Assembly: GCF_000430625.1 (NCBI RefSeq)
Contig: NZ_AUMJ01000017.1
Span: 38,400 to 102,399 of the forward strand
Direction: 5' to 3'
From: Aneurinibacillus terranovensis DSM 18919
GTDB taxonomy: Bacteria; Bacillota; Bacilli; Aneurinibacillales; Aneurinibacillaceae
Length of the DNA stretch: 64,000 nt
Numbering within the stretch: position 1 is the first letter of the stretch; each line of letters opens with the position of its first letter. Below, piece after piece: positions 60,527 through 64,000 of the stretch. The notes beneath the pieces were generated by a model. That model was given only the letters and a program-made list of their open reading frames with translations. It made no database searches and was not told where the DNA came from. Made by a program: the position numbers and the translations under genes.

Positions 60527-61045
60527 ATGAGAAAACGTTTTTTTAAACCGTTTTATATTGGCATTACCTGCCTGCTATTGCTTTCGGTCAGTCTGACTGG
60601 ATGCACGGCACAACAGGACAGCCAGCAGGCAAATCCATCCGGGCAGAATATGGACACGCAGCATGGAGGAGATACACTGGAGACAACAGCAGGGCCCCAA
60701 CGATTGCCTTCATTTTTAAAATCTGTCGATCCGCAGATCGCTACCGTTTACCAAACGGCCGCTGCCAATCCGGGCATACTCAAGAATATGCCCTGTTACT
60801 GCGGCTGTGGTGAGAGCGTAGGGCACAAGAATAATCTGGACTGCTTTGTCCACGAAATTAAGCCTGACGGAAAAATTGTCTGGGATTCCCACGGGATCAC
60901 CTGCGGTACATGTCAGAACATCGCGATGGAAGCTATCATGCTTCGCAAAGAGGGCCACAGCCTGCTTGATATTCGCAAACAAGTGGACACTGAATACAAA
61001 GAAGGCTATGCGAAACCTACTCCGACACCGATGCCGGCATTGTAA
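60527..61045 (+). CDS. PCYCGC-motif lipoprotein
   Basis: 172 residues. Lipoprotein signal (ITCLLLLSVSLTGC, lipobox LTGC), a polar linker, then the PCYCGC core NMPCYCGCGESVGHKNNLDCFVH with further Cys in GITCGTCQNIAMEA. The family, found in Bacillales, is thought to bind metal (copper or haem-related) outside the cell; the true role is unknown. TATGCGAAACC and Pro-rich end PTPTPMPAL. Upstream gene is 13 bp away. A ribosome site AAGGTGG precedes ATG. Confidence 0.85.
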   Translation: MRKRFFKPFYIGITCLLLLSVSLTGCTAQQDSQQANPSGQNMDTQHGGDTLETTAGPQRLPSFLKSVDPQIATVYQTAAANPGILKNMPCYCGCGESVGHKNNLDCFVHEIKPDGKIVWDSHGITCGTCQNIAMEAIMLRKEGHSLLDIRKQVDTEYKEGYAKPTPTPMPAL

Positions 61046-61128
61046 AAATGGCCCATTCCATTACCGCACCGATTCTAGGGTTTACGTTCGTACCCCATAT
61101 TGTTACAGGAGAAAATAAGACGACCCGC

Positions 61129-62094
61129 TTACGCGCGGACCGCCTTTTTCCCCTGCCACGTATTTCGTCTTCTCAACTCGTCGTCAATCGCATTCAACAC
61201 TTCCCATTTTTTGCGGCTCCACATGGGGCCGATTAACAAATCCGGGGGGCCGTCGCCGGTGAGGCGGTGGACAATCATTTCCGGAGGGAGCTGTTCAAGG
61301 GCGTCGACAATAAGCCGAACATATTGGTCTTTTTCCAGGAACGTGAGCAGCCCTGCCTCATATTGTTTCACCATCGGCGTCTTCTTGAGCAGATGCAGCA
61401 GGTGAATTTTAATGCCTTGGACATCCATTTTCGCAACGGCTCTTACTGTGTCCATCATCATCTCTTCCGTTTCACCCGGTAAGCCGAAAATGATGTGGGA
61501 ACAAATACGGATGTTATGTTTTCTCATCTTTTCCACAGCGTCCAGGTAGCATTTTGTGTCATGGGCACGGTTAATAAGCTCAGAGGTGGATTCATGGATC
61601 GTCTGCAGCCCGAGTTCAACCCAGAGATACGTTCTTTCATTTAACTCTGCCAAATATTCGACCACATCGTCGGGCAAACAATCAGGGCGTGTGGCGATGG
61701 AAAGGCCGACCACGCCTTCCTGCTGCAGAATGGTTTCATAACAATCCCGCAGGACATCCACAGGCGCATACGTATTGCTGTACGCCTGGAAGTAGCCGAT
61801 GTATTTCGCATCCGGCCATTTCTGATGCTGCCGGCCTTTAACTTCATTGAATTGGGTAATAAGATCATCGCGGCGCCAACCGGCAAAATCACCCGAGCCG
61901 CGTGCACTGCAAAACGTACACCCTCCAATGGCCACTGAGCCATCCCGGTTGGGACACGTAAATCCCGCATCCAGCATCACCTTAAACACCTTTTCGCCAA
62001 ACCGTTGGCGCAGGTGATAATTCCACGTGTGATAGCGTTTATCCCCCCATAAAAGCGGGCCCTCTGTATTTGACAATAAGTCTACTTTATTCAT
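61129..62094 (-). CDS. TIGR01212-family radical SAM protein (YtqA-like)
   Basis: 321 residues. The [4Fe-4S]-SAM cluster motif is seen as FTCPNRDGSVAIGGCTFCSARGSGDF (three Cys), with radical-SAM barrel motifs GLSIATRPDCLPDDVV and LGLQTIHESTSELINRAHD, HIIFGLPGETEEMM. Members are related to tRNA-modifying or Elp3-like enzymes; no activity is certain here. ATG 62094 has GGAGG 8 bases upstream; the longer frame adds 24 residues without a ribosome site. Confidence 0.9.
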   Translation of the reverse strand: MNKVDLLSNTEGPLLWGDKRYHTWNYHLRQRFGEKVFKVMLDAGFTCPNRDGSVAIGGCTFCSARGSGDFAGWRRDDLITQFNEVKGRQHQKWPDAKYIGYFQAYSNTYAPVDVLRDCYETILQQEGVVGLSIATRPDCLPDDVVEYLAELNERTYLWVELGLQTIHESTSELINRAHDTKCYLDAVEKMRKHNIRICSHIIFGLPGETEEMMMDTVRAVAKMDVQGIKIHLLHLLKKTPMVKQYEAGLLTFLEKDQYVRLIVDALEQLPPEMIVHRLTGDGPPDLLIGPMWSRKKWEVLNAIDDELRRRNTWQGKKAVRA

Positions 62095-62122
62095 TTTTAC
62101 AACCTCCAGCCTCCAGTATACC

Positions 62123-62245
62123 TTACTTGAACATGCCCGCAAACAGTGTAAGTATACCAGCGGCAATGAGAGGCCCTACCGGAACGCCACGGAAAAATAC
62201 CACCCCAAGGATAATGATTACCGTAAGAATCAGATACGTATCCAT
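62123..62245 (-). CDS. 40-residue single-span membrane protein
   Basis: Short gene that standard cutoffs miss. It starts at ATG 62245 with GGAGGAG upstream and ends at 62123. It reads MDTYLILTVIIILGVVFFRG and then VPVGPLIAAGILTLFAGMF: two hydrophobic stretches with a Phe-Arg-Gly turn. No family recognised. It lies between two minus-strand genes and 28 bp before the radical SAM gene, so it may be co-transcribed. Confidence 0.6.
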   Translation of the reverse strand: MDTYLILTVIIILGVVFFRGVPVGPLIAAGILTLFAGMFK

Positions 62246-62314
62246 TTTCTCCTCCTTATCTGAAAATGAAAAAGGACAGATCCTCTATAAAGAGTTCATG
62301 TCCTCTATTTCTAC

Positions 62315-63793
62315 CTATATCTTTTTTTTGCGTTTGCGGTCTTTATTTTTAAAATCATTATCGTTTTTACTGCGCTCGCGCTTTCCATAGCTTCCTTTGT
62401 CCCTTCCACGGTCTCGGGATTCAGTTCCACGATTTCCGCCGCGTCCACCATCTTTGCGCTTGATTTTTTTCGTGCGCAATGGTGCTTCAGCTGTCAACTT
62501 GATATCTACATCGCTGCTCTTCTTCGTCATGAGTTTAAGCGCAGCGGCCACAAGGGAAATGGAATCGTACTCATCGAGAACTTCTTCCGCTAAATTTTTG
62601 TAATCGCCAAGCTGCCCTTCCCGAACGGCTTCAATTAATTTATCCAGAGCTAACCGCTGCTTGCCTTCCAGTGCTTCAACGTTGGTGGGAATCGCCCGGC
62701 GATCCATTTTTTTCTTCGTCAGCTGCTCTATAATTTTTTTATGCTCCATCTCACGAGGTGTGACAAACGTGATGGCTGATCCTGTCTTTCCCGCCCGTCC
62801 GGTACGGCCAATGCGGTGAACGTAGCTCTCCGGATCCTGCGGAATGTCGAAGTTGTACACATGCGTAACACCACTGACATCAAGTCCCCGCGCCGCTACG
62901 TCTGTAGCAACAAGGACTTCCAACTGGCCTTCCCGGAATTTACGCATGGCGACATCGCGCTGGCGCTGGCTTAAATCGCCATGAATTCCCTCGGAAATGT
63001 ACCCTCGCTTATTCAATGCATCATTTAATTCATCCACCCGCCGTTTGGTGCGTCCGAAAATAATGGCCAGTTCCGGTGAGTCAATATCAAGCAATCGGCA
63101 CAGTACGTCAAATTTTTGACGCTCCTGTAATTCCATATAGTACTGTTGAATGTTAGAAACGGTCAGCTCTTTCGCTTGAATAGAAACGTGCTGGGGATTC
63201 TTCAGGAATTTCTCCGTCAAACGCCGGATAGCCGGAGGCATGGTAGCCGAAAAGAACAGCGTCTGGCGTTCTTCGGGGATTTCAGTAAGAATCGTTTCAA
63301 TATCTTCCACAAAACCCATATCCAGCATCTCATCCGCTTCATCAAGCACAACCATCGATACATAATTTAAACGGAGCGTTTTTCGGCGAATATGATCAAG
63401 CAGGCGTCCCGGCGTTCCAACAATAACCTGTGGGCGCTGTTTCAAAGCCCGGATTTGCCGGCTAATCTCCTGTCCGCCGTATACCGGAAGGACTTTAATC
63501 CCACTGTTACTGCCCAGCTTACTTAGCTCTTCCGCAACTTGAATCGCGAGCTCTCGTGTGGGAGCCATAGCAAGCACTTGAACCACCGGATTTTCCGGAT
63601 CGACTTTTTCAACAATCGGAATCCCGAATGCCGCCGTTTTCCCTGTTCCCGTCTGAGCCTGTCCGATTATGTCAAATCCCTGCAATGCAAGCGGAATGGT
63701 TTTCTCCTGGATGGGGGTCGCTTCTTCAAACCCCATATCGCTAATTGCGCGTGTTAATTGATGCTTTAAACCAAATTCATTAAATGTAGCCAA
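62315..63793 (-). CDS. cshA: DEAD-box RNA helicase CshA-like
   Basis: 492 residues. Q motif [18 protein letters not shown], motif [42 protein letters not shown], and [13 protein letters not shown] in the second domain. A C-terminal tail (~430-492) of Arg/Gly/Lys-rich repeats ([22 protein letters not shown]) binds RNA or the degradosome. It acts in mRNA turnover, ribosome assembly and cold survival. The length fits CshA (about 490-520), in contrast to the shorter helicase at 53596. A very AT-rich leader lies upstream (63794-64000), without a gene. Confidence 0.92.
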   Translation of the reverse strand: MATFNEFGLKHQLTRAISDMGFEEATPIQEKTIPLALQGFDIIGQAQTGTGKTAAFGIPIVEKVDPENPVVQVLAMAPTRELAIQVAEELSKLGSNSGIKVLPVYGGQEISRQIRALKQRPQVIVGTPGRLLDHIRRKTLRLNYVSMVVLDEADEMLDMGFVEDIETILTEIPEERQTLFFSATMPPAIRRLTEKFLKNPQHVSIQAKELTVSNIQQYYMELQERQKFDVLCRLLDIDSPELAIIFGRTKRRVDELNDALNKRGYISEGIHGDLSQRQRDVAMRKFREGQLEVLVATDVAARGLDVSGVTHVYNFDIPQDPESYVHRIGRTGRAGKTGSAITFVTPREMEHKKIIEQLTKKKMDRRAIPTNVEALEGKQRLALDKLIEAVREGQLGDYKNLAEEVLDEYDSISLVAAALKLMTKKSSDVDIKLTAEAPLRTKKIKRKDGGRGGNRGTESRDRGRDKGSYGKRERSKNDNDFKNKDRKRKKKI

Positions 63794-64000
63794 TATTTAT
63801 TCTCCTTTTATGATACAGCATTTTCCTATAATTATAATTTAATTCCATGGCATTACAATAGTATACCCCTTTTTGGTAAAAATATATAGAAAAAACTTTA
63901 TAGAGCTATTTGCGATGTGCTCAATTTCTGTACGGAACCAATGAAATCTACGGGAAAAAATGCTTTTTTGGTTCGTTAGAACCCATTAATCCTTTTATTT
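63794..64000. other. AT-rich leader and end of the window
   Basis: No gene. It holds the promoter and 5' leader of the CshA-like gene. A TATAG box and long A/T runs are present, but no hairpin I would call a regulator. Confidence 0.4.

Overview
The window looks like chromosome of a low-to-moderate GC, spore-former-type member of the Firmicutes (Bacillales; an Aneurinibacillus- or Bacillus-like soil organism is my guess). The evidence is the gene content (CsoR/CopZ, PucR and XRE-cupin regulators, AzlCD, CimA, CshA-type helicases, a PCYCGC lipoprotein), strong GGAGG ribosome sites, and frequent GTG and TTG starts. No rRNA, tRNA, CRISPR array or phage was seen.

Layout. (1) 0.1-2.1 kb: CcdA-type thiol transporter, copper chaperone CopZ, copper sensor CsoR and a SHOCT protein. 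(2) 2.1-5.0 kb: a graveyard with a rhodanese/beta-lactamase-fold remnant, an IS3-family remnant, and a Tn552/Mu-type transposase plus ExeA/TniB ATPase that was fused by deletion and split by a ~305-bp MITE-like insertion. (3) 5.2-25.7 kb: a catabolic island for a cyclic amide or amino-acid-like compound. It carries two HyuA and three HyuB hydantoinase/oxoprolinase subunits (two HyuBs are recent duplicates), an M24 prolidase-like peptidase, a cupin, proline dehydrogenase, a broken P5C dehydrogenase, two Asp/Glu/hydantoin racemases, an MFS importer, two XRE-cupin regulators and a PucR regulator. (4) 25.7-35.2 kb: mixed envelope genes and pseudogenes. These include a DUF881 protein with a chemoreceptor remnant upstream, an NlpC/P60 hydrolase under a c-di-AMP (ydaO) riboswitch, a TlpA-like thioredoxin beside an Lgt-like membrane protein, true Lgt, a C39-like peptidase, a polysaccharide deacetylase lipoprotein and a methyltransferase. 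(5) 35.5-46 kb: a respiratory molybdoenzyme operon in the order tatA, FeS subunit, NrfD-type anchor, Tat-exported Mo subunit. It is preceded by a near-perfect sigma-54 promoter and followed upstream by a binding protein/histidine kinase/sigma-54 activator operon. Gene order and composition match described srdBCA (selenate reductase) and ttr-type systems. (6) 46-49.6 kb: copper and multicopper oxidase genes. (7) 49.6-64 kb: AzlCD with regulator, a small XRE regulator with a 38-bp perfect palindromic operator, two DEAD-box helicases, a c-di-GMP-I riboswitch ahead of a 53-codon Cys-rich protein, CimA, an MFS transporter, a second TatA, a PCYCGC lipoprotein and a YtqA-type radical SAM protein.

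The strongest candidates for undescribed biology are the HyuAB-prolidase-cupin-HyuB-PRODH-P5CDH operon (a possible ATP-dependent route that opens a proline-containing ring compound), the sigma-54-controlled Mo-reductase with its own TatA and a three-part sensor whose kinase PAS region carries a Cys cluster, and the c-di-GMP riboswitch that appears to control a tiny Cys-rich protein. I could run no homology search; family names come from motif recognition, and starts were adjusted by hand to ribosome sites.
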